Of a stretch of 64,000 nucleotides of DNA, positions 1 through 12,461 are shown in pieces; within the stretch, counting starts at the first letter, position 1; each line of letters begins with the position of its first letter. The translations under genes were made by a program, and so were the position numbers. Under the pieces are notes generated by a model, which saw nothing but the letters and a program-made list of their open reading frames with translations, searched no databases and was not told where the DNA came from. Source of the stretch: Asterias rubens (Eukaryota > Echinodermata > Asteroidea > Forcipulatida > Asteriidae); assembly GCF_902459465.1 (NCBI RefSeq), contig NC_047067.1, forward strand, positions 22,133,680 through 22,197,679. Reading direction: 5' to 3'.

Positions 1-2133
1 TAACACAGATGCCTTTCACAATTGCCAATGAAATTGTCATGTACATTTGGGGTCCAGTTTAAATCTGGTGATTTTTCAATTAAGTGCCGTTTATTATTTG
101 GCATAATATGCTTAATTTCAATGAAAAGGGGTTAATATTTGAAGGCCTTTTACAAACCTTGGCTTAGACTCTTCGGCTTAAGCTTTGTTTGATGTTTGAA
201 ATTTCATGCGAGACGTACGCTGCTCCGAAGTTGATGGTGGACCCCAAGCCAGAGCCAAGACCCTGAGCAAGAGCCAGAGAGCACACAATGCTAGGTTTCT
301 AGAATGCCTCTTGTTCTTGGACGGTCCTTTGGTTTTTTAAGAAAGTTACATTTTTGTAGTTTGGTATTGTTTGCCCATAGTTTTCTTCTTTCTTGCTATA
401 AGTTAACAATAGTTAAGTATAAGTAAGTCCACAGCAACTTCTGATGTTACACCCTGAATAATGAATCTTTTTAATTAAAGATGGAAGAATAAAGATAACG
501 AGCATGATTTCAAAATCCGCTTTCAATGTTGAAAAGGAACCATACTGAAGATATAAAAACACAAATCATGCCACTTGCCTTTACAAATCCTTCTTTGACA
601 AAACCATTTGACTTAATTACTTTACTTATTCAGTTACAGTCCATTTGTTGTAGTTAGTCTAGTATTATAGTAAGCATTTACCAGTCTGAAATTGTATACA
701 ATAACCGAGATAACGAATCATGTGATGCCACTTATTATCTTGCAGACAAATCTTAGAGCAACTTTCTAAACCGTCTTTCTAAAAAGAAAATAAAAAAAAA
801 ACATTCCTCGAAAAGTTTCGGTTTCAACGTTTATTGGTGATTTCTTTTATTAAGTTGAAACAAGTAAAGTGTACGCAGGTTTTGTTGTTTTTATTTAAAA
901 TAGTATGTTGTTAAAGTAGAAAACAAACAAATTATAGGGGAGCTGCATTTGATCAGTGGCAGTGCCGGGGGGGGGGGGGGGGGTTGATGCACACACAGCC
1001 TCGTCCCCCTGGTGAGCATTGACTATGAGAAAAAAAGAGAGCATAAAGCCACCGTGGGAACGAGGAGGTACAAACTATTTCCGCCAGTATCTTTCACAAG
1101 TCGGTGGTTGGTGTTTTGTTCACACTTAATACTGAGTAGTTTTCTGTAACACAGACCTATAAAAATAGACTATAGACGATGTGACCTGTGACATCACATG
1201 TTTACAAAAGAGCCACAGAGCCTGGACTTCCTGCAGGCACGATTTGTACACAGCCTAACGGAAGAAATTATAAAATCTTATATTTTAGGGAGATTGCACT
1301 GTCTAATTTGTATCAACTTTTGATAAGATGAAAGGCGGCACATCTCAAAACTTGTCCAGCTTTTACTTTCATCATTCTTGGATTTATGTGGAAATTATGA
1401 CACAAAATGTCAACTTTCCAATATGACCTGTGCAGTATTGTGCCTGCCAGAGTACTCAAAGAATGTGAAGTCACACTAATTGTAAACAAAGTTCACATGG
1501 TATATAGGGACTAGAATCTATACTTTGGATTAATTATAATTGTGTAAGTCATTGGGATGTATGAGCTTACAAATATACTAAAGTGAGAACTAAATAAAAT
1601 TTTGATAACAACCATTGTGAATCGGCGTTGGCTGAGTTTTTGTTGGGTAAAGTAAACAATTTGAACAGCCTTTCATCACGATCGTGTCATGCCAGAAACT
1701 GTCCCGCGTGTGGGTGTACTGTGATCTGATTGGCCATTATGCGTCTTTGACGTCATATTACGGATGCCTTGCCTTTGTGTATCATAGGCCCTTTTTTAAT
1801 CCACGGCTTCGGCTGTGGATTCGGCTTTAGACTCCGTCCTCTCGTCTGAAGCCCTGAGCACGTACGCAAAGCACGCGCAATTGTCGACGAAACAACCGCG
1901 GGGCCAATCTATAGGCCGAATCCAAAGCCGAAGCCATGGTTTCGAAAAGGGCCATAGATTTTTCTTGTCCAAGTTTTCCAAGATGGAGCCGTGACCAGTT
2001 TACTCATTCACGAATTTTTGTTTAAGGATAGTTTAAACACTTAAGGGCTAACCTCCAAAATAAAAAGGAGGGAACAAGTACAGTTGTCAGCACATGTTTG
2101 TTTTTATTTCAAGCGGCCGCGGACTAGACTGTT
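1..2133. other. Non-coding upstream region with repeats
   Basis: I find no convincing exon. It holds a G homopolymer around 967-983 and a fold-back element at 1787-1953. The 160-300 stretch (around the CTTGGCTTAGACTC motif) looks related to that fold-back. The remaining sequence is AT-rich and unclassified. Confidence 0.4.
1787..1953. mobile_element. Fold-back MITE (terminal inverted repeats start GGCCCTTTT)
   Basis: The left arm (GGCCCTTTTTTAATCCACGG, then CTTCGGC) is the reverse complement of the right arm ending GGTTTCGAAAAGGGCC, with mismatches. ATA flanks both ends as a possible short target duplication. Confidence 0.6.
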
Positions 2134-2431
2134 TATAAAAGCGCCACCAACGTTGAGCATTCACCGGATCGCTGAAAGGGGAATCCCCCTTCGCTCGCAG
2201 TTGATTATTATTGCGAGAATTTCCGTGCGTGATGAAAAAACCGATTCCAACACATGAATTTTGTTGGTTAAGCTTCAACACTAGTTACGATATTTCAGTG
2301 TTTTATCAAGTACAAAAAAGTGTTTATAAAATGGCATTCATGGTGAAAGAGTGAAAGTGCATCCGGGACTGTGACAAAGCAACCAAATAGACGCCGGCTC
2401 ATATGAGTGGCAGTGCCAACTCGACATCACT
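2134..2431 (+). promoter_or_regulatory. Possible TATA box and 5' UTR exon upstream of the HELZ2-like gene
   Basis: TATAAAAG lies at 2134-2141 and a strong donor (CACT|GTAAGT) at 2431/2432. Transcription starting about 30 nt after the TATA would give a first exon of roughly 265 nt. It contains an ATG at 2403 with nine open codons, but its phase-2 end does not match the open phase at the candidate acceptor at 6954. It would therefore act as an upstream ORF rather than as the protein start. This is position and pattern only; it could also belong to another transcript. Confidence 0.25.
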
Positions 2432-2651
2432 GTAAGTCACATTGCTTTAAAAATTCCTGCTAAATACTTATGATTACACACAGATTGTATTGTAACCTTC
2501 TCGTTAAATCAATTCACCCACCTCTAGACACCCATTAGCCGCTCCTTAGCTATTATAATAAGTATTGTTTGAAGCTGTTGTTTGCCTATGGTAATTTCAA
2601 ACAGGCAGCATCATAGACCTATGGACGACGGGTGCGCAGATAGGTCAGTCG

Positions 2652-3042
2652 TTAAAGACAGTGGACACTATTTGTAATTGTCAAAGACTAGTCTTCACAG
2701 TTGGTGTATCTCAACATATGCATACAATAACTAACCTGTGAAAATTTGAGCTCAATCGGTCGTCGAATTTGCGAGATAATAATGAAAGAAGAAAAAACCA
2801 TTGTGTCACGAAGTTGTGTGCTTTCTGATGCTTGATTTCGAGACCTCAATCAAGTTCTTAACTTGAGGTCTCGAAATCAAATTCGTGGAAAATTACTTCT
2901 TTCTCGAAACCTACGTCACTTCAGAGGGAGCTGTTTCTCACAATGTTTTATACCAACAACCTCTCCCCATTACTCGTATTCAAGTAAGGTTTTATGATGA
3001 TAATTATTTTGAGTAATTACCAATAGTGTTCCCCTGCTTTAA
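2652..3042 (+). mobile_element. TTAA-flanked MITE, family 1, orientation A
   Basis: It starts TTAAAGACAGTGGACACTAT and ends with the inverted version near TTTAA. In the middle is a palindrome built on GATTTCGAGACCTCA / TGAGGTCTCGAAATC. At least ten more copies lie in this window. The TTAA termini suggest piggyBac-type mobilisation. Confidence 0.8.
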
Positions 3043-3322
3043 AGGCTTGTTGTTAATGAAAAGGCTTATTTATAGCCAGTGGTGATGGTTTTTTGTTGTT
3101 TTTTTTTTGGGGGGGGGGGGCAGGGGGCGGCGGAAACCACCACCCTTGCCAACCCACAGGCCTTTTCATCACACACAGATTGATGTAGCATTTGTTTGCC
3201 CCCGAATATTGTGATTAAATAGACTGAAAATCATTAATTAAAGCCTTTCGCCTCTCTAGGCCGATAATGGGAATTTCCCAAATCATGCAACATTTTCTTG
3301 TTTTTCCCCCTGATCTGAAACT

Positions 3323-3470
3323 GGGGCCGATTTCACAAAGCAATAAAATTCATCGCAACACAAATTTTCAGTATCACCATAGTGATTTGTATTGTGACAT
3401 CACACTTTACTAAGCAACTACGATTGATTTGCAGTTACGATCAATTTTAGATCTGTGTGAAATCGGCCCC
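3323..3470. mobile_element. Fold-back MITE, GGGGCCGATTTCAC arms
   Basis: The left arm GGGGCCGATTTCACAAAGC is mirrored by GTGTGAAATCGGCCCC. A core containing TTGTATTGTGACATCACACT recurs in a similar element at 52790-53036. Confidence 0.65.
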
Positions 3471-3570
3471 TGGTGCGCTGTATTTAATGTGCGGCTCAGC
3501 CGTCTGAAAGGGTGGGGCCCAGTTTACATTTTAACATTCCGCTTTTCCGAGAAGTGTTGGTTTACCTGGA

Positions 3571-3813
3571 TTAGGCCCGACTTGCTTCTTGCATAGTGAG
3601 TGGACGGTACCCATCATTGTTTGCAAAATGTCGCAATGTTGTTTCTGTCTTTGGCAATGCTACGAGTTTCGCAGAATGAACCGATTGATATGTTCGAACC
3701 GACGCATAGAGGTAATAATCTAGAGTCTTAGTTAAGACTAAATGCACTGCGGGAACTGAAGAAATTCGTTCTGCAAGCCCTGTCTTAGGTGACTCGGGGG
3801 GCATCCAGTACAC
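3571..3813 (-). pseudogene. Unassigned 80-codon open frame, possibly a transposon remnant
   Basis: The minus-strand frame is open for 80 codons and reads unlike random AT-rich DNA (residues ALPKTETTLRHFANNDGYRP). I do not recognise the family. It has no visible splice context or neighbours, and may be a decayed mobile-element coding piece or chance. Confidence 0.2.
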
Positions 3814-4329
3814 TTTTTAAAAACCTCATTTTGGGGCCAAGGGGTTCTTGCCACCCACTTCAAGTGTGGCTTCGCGATTCAAGTGGACTTTAGAACATGA
3901 TGAGTAATGCAATTGTTAACAGTTAGTTGTCTTTGTTTCATTCGATTGTCGCAATATTATCAACAATATTTATTTTAAGGTTTTGAGCTTAAATTTTAAG
4001 ACGGATGTTTTTTTTTGAGGACTGGTTGTGGTTTGAATGATGAAACTAATGATTTCTTGACCGTTGTAAATTGACGTGTCCACCAAATCGCAGGCCCATC
4101 TCAAAGAATAAGTGTTTCAAAATACGAAATAGCAAACTTGTTTTATGAAAATACCTTTAACTAACAGGTGCTTTTCATTTGATAATATCCTAAACATATT
4201 TTATGAAAACGTCTCTATTTTGTGCACATAGCAGTCTGCCTATTTAAGCGCGCACGCATGGTGTTCATGTTCAGCGTATTATGACCATGACCTTATGGTA
4301 CGTACCGATTATCGTATCGTATTACGATG

Positions 4330-4745
4330 GCTGCATACATGAACTCAAGTCATCATTCTATCACTCATGAATATTCGTGAGACTGATGAACACATCCTTC
4401 TACACTGACTGCATAATTGGACTCAAGTCATCATTCTATCACTCATGAATATTCATGAGACTAATTACCATATCCGATTACGCTGGTTGCATACATTGAC
4501 TCATATCATCATTCTATTCTATTACTCATGAATATTGATGAGACTAAATTCCATTTAATTACGCTTGTTGCATACTAATGTTTGCCACCATTCAATCACA
4601 CATACATATTGATGAGACTAATTACCATGTCCGATTACGCTGGTTATATACATGAACCGACGCCACCATTCTATCCATTTATATTCATGAGACTGATTAC
4701 CATAGCCTGGTCTGTCGTCATTCAATCACTAATGTATGTTTGATG
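4330..4745 (+). repeat. Degenerate tandem repeat, unit about 90 bp, about five copies
   Basis: Repeated blocks contain CATCATTCTATCACTCATGA, ATATTCATGAGACTRATTACC and TCCGATTACGCTGGTTGCAT in the same order, with growing divergence to the right. Confidence 0.7.
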
Positions 4746-5851
4746 AGTAGGATATTACAAATGTGTCTGCATGATGTTGCTGAATGGCGATGTTTTTGCA
4801 ATGGGAACGGCAGGAAATTGAGTCACCGGCAGAATTAATGCCTGTCACAGAAGTATAACAATGATCAAAACAACTTCGGTTGATAATCGAAATGTATATG
4901 CATTGTCAGCAGATTGTCAGAAACACATAAACAGAATGTGACTTTATTGCAGAACCCCCAAACGTGTAACCAAATTAAAGGGTCTACTGCCATTTCTAAA
5001 CAATCCTGTTTTGGTATCAGTGGACACGGTGCCCCATGTTATTATTATAACCTCAAACAATGCACATAGCTATCATAATGTAAACAACATATTTCTCTGC
5101 TGGAAAATACACAATGAGAAATATCAATATTGGATACTGTCAACTGATTCGATGGAGTCGATTAAATTGATTAAATTGTCCTTGTGTTTATTTCTACCCG
5201 GAAAATAACTGAAACATGAAATGGGTTTGCTTTGTTCGTGGTTGTTCTATTGTTGAAATGGTATGAGTTCCCATGAACTATACATGGCAATGGTGTTAAC
5301 TGGGCTACAGCGCCCAATGTTTGTGGTGTCTTCAAAAACATTTATTGGCTTTACCGAAATTTGAGAATGGAAACCCTTTAAGGTGAGGTATCTCAATTAA
5401 TCGAAACAGCTTAATCGTGAGAAGATGTTGGTTTGTGAACGTTTCAGAGAGCCCGTTAATTATTTACCCGGATGATTGCTGAAGCTGGAAAGTTCAACAT
5501 AATGTTATTATTAAACATTGTCTGGCTAATCATTGTCGCTGAGCAAACATTTGGCTTAGATACAAAGTTCGTGATGTTGCAATGACTTTGTACCAACGTA
5601 TTTTGAAAGGTATAGGCGGCTCTTGAAATGTATTGGACCAAAGTTAATCAGTTATGAATAATTCAGAACTGGAAATCTTCTCTTGAGAAATCGTTTTCAT
5701 GAGGACACGTAATTCATCTTTCTAAAAATTGTTGTTTTTCTGGACACATAAAATCCTCCGTCACAAACTCTGTTTTTTCAGTCTAACCCAAAAGAGCCGA
5801 AATTTGACACATCCTTAATATTTCTGTCCCTGCGGCTTAGATTCTTAATCT

Positions 5852-6034
5852 TTAAACGTGCACTATAGGCATATTGGTAATTACTCAAAATATTTTGTCT
5901 TCTATGATTATTTTCTACAATTTCGATGATCAATTGATCCCTAATGTTCACAGATTTGTTATTTAATACATATGTTTTGATACATAAAGTGAGAATAATG
6001 GTCTTTGACAATCCAAACATGTCCAGTACCTTTA
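5852..6034 (+). mobile_element. Internally deleted family-1 MITE, orientation B
   Basis: Both ends of family 1 are recognisable (TTTAAACGTGCACTATAGGC at left, CATGTCCAGTACCTTTAAAC at right), but the palindromic core and half of the arms are gone. Confidence 0.6.
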
Positions 6035-6749
6035 AACAATGCACCATAGTGTGCCCGCCCTCTCGTGGGAGGGTTCTGCATTCCGTAGGGTGTCACCGAA
6101 GCCATAACAAATTCCCCTTTATCATGTTTCAGCTACCATGTACTGCGACATTTGTAAAATAATACGCACAAATTCAGAATGTTTGCAACAATGGATTTGA
6201 TGAATTGCTTGAACCGCAATGCTTGAACTCTTCTATACGCAGAAATTTCTCACAGAGGGAATTCCCCATCGAATTTTTAAACACGCAACCACCAACACTA
6301 AAAACCAGATTGCTAAAAACAGAATGGTTAATTATTATACACACCACTGCGCAGGGTTTAACGTCTGTATATAAACGCCTGGATTGTTGTTACGTTTCAC
6401 TTACCCACCTGTTTTCGACAACTATGTAAACCGAATTTACTTGTGTGTCAAAATATTTATGAAATTAACAGTAAATAAACTTCGCATTGACGTTCGTGGT
6501 TACGTGTTGGGGTGAACTAACGGTAAGTTATGATCAATAGAGATACAAAATATGGTGATGTGTTTTTCATGTTTATTTTTCTTTGAGTGCAATATTATTG
6601 TTAAAGGCTTTATACACAGGATTTGTATGGATAAAACAAATCAATGTTTAATTTGAATGTTAAAGCGTACTGGGTGTGAAGTTCATACCAGAGCCATTTT
6701 TTCTGCGAAATATTATTCCCCCTGAAAAGTCACGTTCGAAAAAAGTGTA

Positions 6750-6900
6750 GCTTATCTGAAAGACGATCAGAGCATACTGATCGAAACGTCGAGTTGAAAC
6801 CGATAGTTCTTTTCAGAACCACTCATTTGGAGATATTATCATTACATGGTGTTACCGAAAACCTTTGCATCATGCAAAGTTTCAAATCCTTTCCTGTATG
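6750..6900 (+). repeat. Dispersed repeat with GGTTCTTTTCAGAACC-type hairpin
   Basis: Segments such as GATCAGAGCATACTGATCGA, TTCTTTTCAGAACCAC and ATTACATGGTGTTACCG recur at 16443-16560 (opposite strand), 21180-21250, 39120-39265 and, in part, 33385-33460 and 62280-62420. They look like copies of one short fold-back element, here just upstream of the first coding exon. Confidence 0.6.
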
Positions 6901-6983
6901 CTGTAGCGTTGGTATTCTGCAGTTGCTCATCAACTACTCTTTTTTTACTCGTAGATTTTGAAGGAATCTGTGTGAATAACACA

Positions 6984-9900
6984 ATGTCAGAAATGGACGA
7001 AGAGCGAACCGAACGCCAACAGAGTATTCACAATATGGCACATTGTCTCATGTGAGTAAATAATTATCGTCACTACTTAGCAAGGTTTAGGTGCTCAGCG
7101 CATAAATTACAAGTTCAGGTTGGAAGATATGTTACTATTGGTTTATTAAAAAACATTCAAACTTGGTCTAAATTGCGTTTAAAATTACAAAGCATAAGAA
7201 AATATATGCACTATTGTAAAACTACAGAAAAACATTTTAAAAATATGAATATATTTATTGAAGTACAATTTCGAAAAACAGATAACCAGAGACTAAAATA
7301 CAAAACACTGATATACTGGTGTTCTCAGGATAAAGCCATTATGAATTGTGCTGCGAAGTACATATTCCATGCCATTAGGTTAAAGAAAACCCAAATTGGT
7401 CTTGCTTAACTCTCCTAATTCTTTGTGTGTGTTATAAGTTTAAATGATGCTATTGTTGTAACCCTTTTCCAGGGTATGGGGAATAAAATTCTATACAATA
7501 CACTTCAGTTATAATAATGTGACACCACAACATTCAAAAGGCTTCCTGACATAATAATTATATGGTATGAGTCATCATGTGATTCTTAGTTTCAAACAAC
7601 ATTCATGCACTCGGGTCGGAAAGCAAATAGTTACATATTATCACTAGGGCCTATATGTTTTGTTTCTTTACCAGTTTTTGACTGTCTTTGACTGAATTGT
7701 ACTTAATGTTGTTCATTATTCTGATTTTTTCATAAAATATGAAAATAAATGTTGATTGAATTGAATTGAATATCGGGTCGATTATGTTTGGTTGTTGACC
7801 GTCATAAACCACGCCAACTCTACACAGTGGGCGAACACAACCAAATCACACCATGACATCTTTTAACCAGCCAGATTATTATAGTTTAGCGAATGTCTAT
7901 GTCATTGACCTTGGCTTTTTGGCGGATATAGGCGATTAAAGCTATCATGTGAGAGCGTACACATTGACTCAAATGCACTGGAAACTATTGGTAATCACTC
8001 CAAATAAATTTTAGCATAAAAACCTACTTGGCAACGAGCAATGGAGAGCTGTTGATAGTATAAAACACTGTGAGAAGTTACTTAGGAGCGAGCCGTTTCT
8101 CACATTTCTCTCCATTGCTCATAATTGTTTATGCTAATTATTTTGAGTAATTAACAATAAGTGTCCAGTGCCTTTACTCTCGGTCAAAAGATTCACACGT
8201 TATTTGTGGAACTAAAATTTACTATTGTACCGAGTGGAAACTAAGCTATGTTTATCCTCTTTGTTTTATTCCAGGAAGCTAGAGGCGGCTGACCCGATAT
8301 ATCTGCCCCCTGGAACTGTCGTGAGTTGTATAAGAAAACTAATTCACTTTGTGTCAGGAAATTTATTTCTTATTTGATTTAACCTAAATCAAATCATCAA
8401 CCTAATATTAAATTGAGACCTATTTTTTTAACATTTTTTTATTGACATCTCTGAAGATTTCCAGAATCCGTTTTTACTAATTTGTTCATTTTTCATGTTG
8501 TTAACTCATTTCTTTATGTTTATTTTTTGGCAAGCAGCTTAATAAAATGGTGAGGGAATTCCAGAATCTTGCTAAAGATGAAGCCAAGGATCTTATGGTC
8601 GAAGCAAACTACATTGAAGCCTCGGAACATTTAGGTTTCGCAATTAACATAAGAAGGTAATTGAACGGGTAGACTGGTCCCATGCAAGAGTCAGGCACCG
8701 GCCTTACAAACCAAAGGGTTTTATTGGATGGAAAGACGCAGACATTTTAATGACAACTATACCAGACTGATAGTGGTGTGTGTACAAAGGCACTTAAGGT
8801 CAAAGGTACATCTGGCAGAATCCTGCCTAGTTCTATGAGGCCGGTATATTCCGTTAACATTCACGAGCCTCGAAGTGTGACATCGGAGAAGTTCGATTTG
8901 CAAGAAGGAGAGCAATTTTTGGTCAATGGCAAAAGCAAATTATTGCCCAACCATAAAACGAAATTTGTTGATTGTGATTTTTTTCTTGTACAGCTTGCTT
9001 CACCGTGGAGGGTACGAGTGCCACAACAGAATTGATATGAAGTTGTTTTCGATGTATTCACACTGCACAAACAAACTGGTAAAAAAAGCTTGTATTTGTC
9101 AGAGATCGAGGTACAGATTCCTCAAGTTGGCAAAACTTATGTTAAATGTAGGCCCATCTGTTTTTTGCTTTAAATCTTTGAAGTCCGATAATTGATCCGT
9201 TGTGAAATCAGTTGTTCTTGTATTTCAATCATCGTCTCTAATTGTTTAAATCACTAAAGATTCTACATGTATTTTTTGTTTTTCAAACGAAGAGGCAAAA
9301 CCATCATTTAGTTTCAAAGTTGGCGTTGGTAGTTTCTTTATGTTACTTTATGATATTATAATATTATTTGCAGTACGTAATGAAATAAAATGATTGACTT
9401 TATTTTCTGCAGGGACTACCCGAAGAGGCGTTGCGTATGGCTATAGCTGGTAGGTGGCTCTTTGTAAATGAGTTGTATAATGGAGTGCGTTTTGGCGACC
9501 CCAACCAAAAACTGTTTCGGTTTTTGGTCGTTGGTTCTGCTGTTCAGACGGAACGATAACCGAGTTGTGAGCTCGGTTACCGTATTGGTTATGACGTCAG
9601 AAACAGTTTTTGGTTGGGGTCGCCAAAACGCACTCAAGATCTCCCTTACGTAATTTCACAACATCGCGTTCGGATGTGCACATTATTTGCAAATTATTTC
9701 ACAACATCGCGAACCTGAGCAAATTGTTTCTGAATAATTTCACAACACCAAACACGTCTGAGCAAACGTTTGCATAATTTCACGACATCACGTACCTAAA
9801 GTCACTTATTTTTGAAATGCGATGTCCCTTTAAAGGCAGTGGACACTATTGTTAATTGTCAGAGACTAGCCTTCACAGTTGGTGTATCCCAACATAAAAT

Positions 9901-12461
9901 TATGCACAAAATAACAAACCTTTGAAATTTGAGCTCAATCGGCCATCGAACTTGCGAGATAATAATGAAAGACAAAAACACCCTTGTCACACGAAGTTGT
10001 GTGCGTTTAGATGGTTGATTTCGAGACCTCAAGTTCTAAATCTAAGGTCTCGAAATCAAATACGTGGAAAATTACTTCTTTCTCAAAAACTATGGCACTT
10101 CAGAGGGAGCCGTTTCTAACAATGTTTTATACCATCAACCTCTTCCCATTACTCGTTACCAAGTAAGGTTTTATGCTAATTATTATTTTGAGTAATTACC
10201 AATAGTGTCCACTGCCTTTAACATTGTTTTCTTTCTTAATTTGTGTTTTTATTCAGCTTTGGACATTGATGCGAATTATCTGCCGGCAAAAGTCGAAGAA
10301 GTCAAAGCAATGTACATTCTTACCATAGCAGACAGTGGGATTCTTCCATTTGAATTTGCCGTTTATGTACAGTCCGTCTCCGCCGAGGTAAAAACCCGTC
10401 ATTGTGCAAACCAAGGGCCTTGTCACACGAAGCAACTTTCACAGGGGCAACTTAGAGGAAACCCACCTTAGCAATGTTTGCTACCGGACAATTGTGGCAG
10501 CATCATGAGCCATTTTTCAAACAACGTCTTATATTATTTCCCCCAAAATTACGAGAACCATGGAGGATTTCTTCCTCCATGTGAGAACATTCAAATTAAT
10601 GTGTTCTCTTCTTTGATGAGGTTGCCCGGAACTGTTGCCTGTAAAGTGCATCATGTGACATGGCTATAAAGGAGCATTCGCGATCGACCGAACATGTTCG
10701 TTTTATCTTGTAAAAGACTTTTGAATTCTGCATAAGTAAATTCATTAAAAAAACAATTTTTTAGAGTCAATAAAAATTATTTTGTGTAATTTCATGACGG
10801 CTTTAACGTTTTGGGGGGAACTTCCTACTTGTTTAGTTTGTTTGTCTGTCTCTGTTTATTAATAAAAGGGTTGCAATATTTTCGTTGACATCAATTAAGT
10901 TTACTGAGAAAATGTAGGCCTACATTTTTTATGATTATTTTTTTTTTCACACAGGTGAAAGAGCATCCAGAGATTGCTGCAATAATACGTGAGATCGAAG
11001 GACCATCACGCCCAAAGCATCCCCCTTCAGTTGCCAAAATCATTCCGCATGAAACCAAACCCTCGCAACCCCATGTGCGTCTGAAAAACGAGGTCAGAAA
11101 ATAATCTTGCTCATACGCTCACTTTAAAGTTTGATATCTCCTTAAAATCATGAAGTAAATAATTGAGTAGGGCGCCCTCGGCTAGTTCAAAAGAAGGTTG
11201 CCCATTGGTTAGCCTGAACGTCACACTTCGAGGCTTGTGAATAACGCCAGCAGACAGTGGCATCTAGTGTAGGTCAATCCTCGTCCATCTTCACCTTTCA
11301 CCTAGATTTATAAACAGAAGGCGACCCGCAAGCGATTTTTTCCCCCCAAACTACTTTGCAATATTTTGTTCCCTTGTCGCTCTGGCTCTTTCCGTCAGAT
11401 TACGTCTGGCATGCTCTTTCACCAAATCATTGCAATTAAATGTCGTTTGGGGAAAACAAAATTCGCGACCCGCAAAAAAAGGGGGGGGGGGGGGGTGCAC
11501 CTCGGCCCTAATCAAAACACATTATACAGAATGCTTACGTCACTGCACGTTATTTTTTTATCCAATGGACGCTGGTTCTAAAAAGCAAGTACCTGTCTTT
11601 AGCTTTATCCTTGCGGATAAAGACAGGGTGGAACAGGTCTGCCCATTGGCTCGTGCACACTCTGTGTTTAGCCTGCATGCATGAATGAAACAGCCGAACG
11701 TTTTCTGAGTGTTTCATCTTTGTTTTACCTATAAGATAGCGCCGTGATGACGTCAAATTGCAAAAGGTCCATCGAAAAACCGTTCTTACAAAGCCAATCT
11801 CTGTTTGAACAGGTTAGCCTTGCTCAAGGCAGTCGAATTATTTACTCCGAAAAAAAAACCGCCGCTGTATAAAAACCCACCCGTATTCACTATGCGTAAC
11901 ATCGCACGACACGATGCCCCCGTACACTATCCGCATGCGGAAGCCTGACGGCCTCCGCATGCGGTTAGTGGTACGAGTGCGGATGACTTCTGTGCACAGT
12001 TTTCGTACGATGTGACAGTGTGTATACGGGTGGGTCATGCGGTGTGATCGCACGCACCACGCACAGGGTATAAGGGTGGGTTTACAGCGGCGTCTTTTCG
12101 GAGCGAATAATGCGACTGCCTTGAGCAAGGCTAGAAAAGGGTGAACGTTTTGACAAAAATACGGGGGCGCGCCTGCTGCAGGACGCCGTTCTCTTTGGGC
12201 CACGCCCATTTATTCGTCTAATGATTTGCCTCCTTTGGCCTTAAGAGGGCGCTATTTGCATCAAATGAGGGGGCTTTTTTGAGAGTGTGACAACTCTCGA
12301 AAACGTACGTATAAAACAGTGGATATTCTACCGTTTTTCCCCATGAATTGTGGTGATATCTTCTTGTTTGCAGAGAACAAACGGTGTGCCCCATCAGCCG
12401 AAGAAAAAGAAGCGATTAGTCAAAGAAATCTGCGATGGCAAAGAGCCGGAATTTCCCATCG
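6984..12461 (+). CDS. HELZ2: HELZ2-like exons 1-8: TPR-like N-terminus and basic linker (residues 1-237)
   Basis: Exons are 6984-7051, 8275-8320, 8538-8656, 8994-9078, 9413-9449, 10257-10387, 10955-11092 and 12374-12461. The translation after residue 20 is a run of amphipathic helices (EANYIEASEHLGFAIN, then PEEALRMAIAALDIDANYLPA). This resembles the TPR-like repeats at the N-termini of HELZ and HELZ2, which are protein-interaction surfaces. Exon 8 carries a lysine-rich stretch (PKKKKR) that could be a nuclear localisation signal. Several exons are tiny (37 and 46 nt), so errors here are more likely than elsewhere, but all junctions have GT and AG and preserve frame. The TPR assignment is by pattern and has not been confirmed by a profile search. 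Confidence 0.72.

Noticed and set aside
9922-10119. Recurring short frames (FRWLISRPQVLN, CFQMLDFETSNSK) at several loci
   Set aside because: They are translations of the family-1 MITE core and its palindrome, seen at 2652, 9830, 26189, 42724 and 57894.
11838-12209. 123-codon minus-strand frame
   Set aside because: It coincides with the 11816-12132 fold-back element and its GC-rich arms. It has no family resemblance and no splice context.
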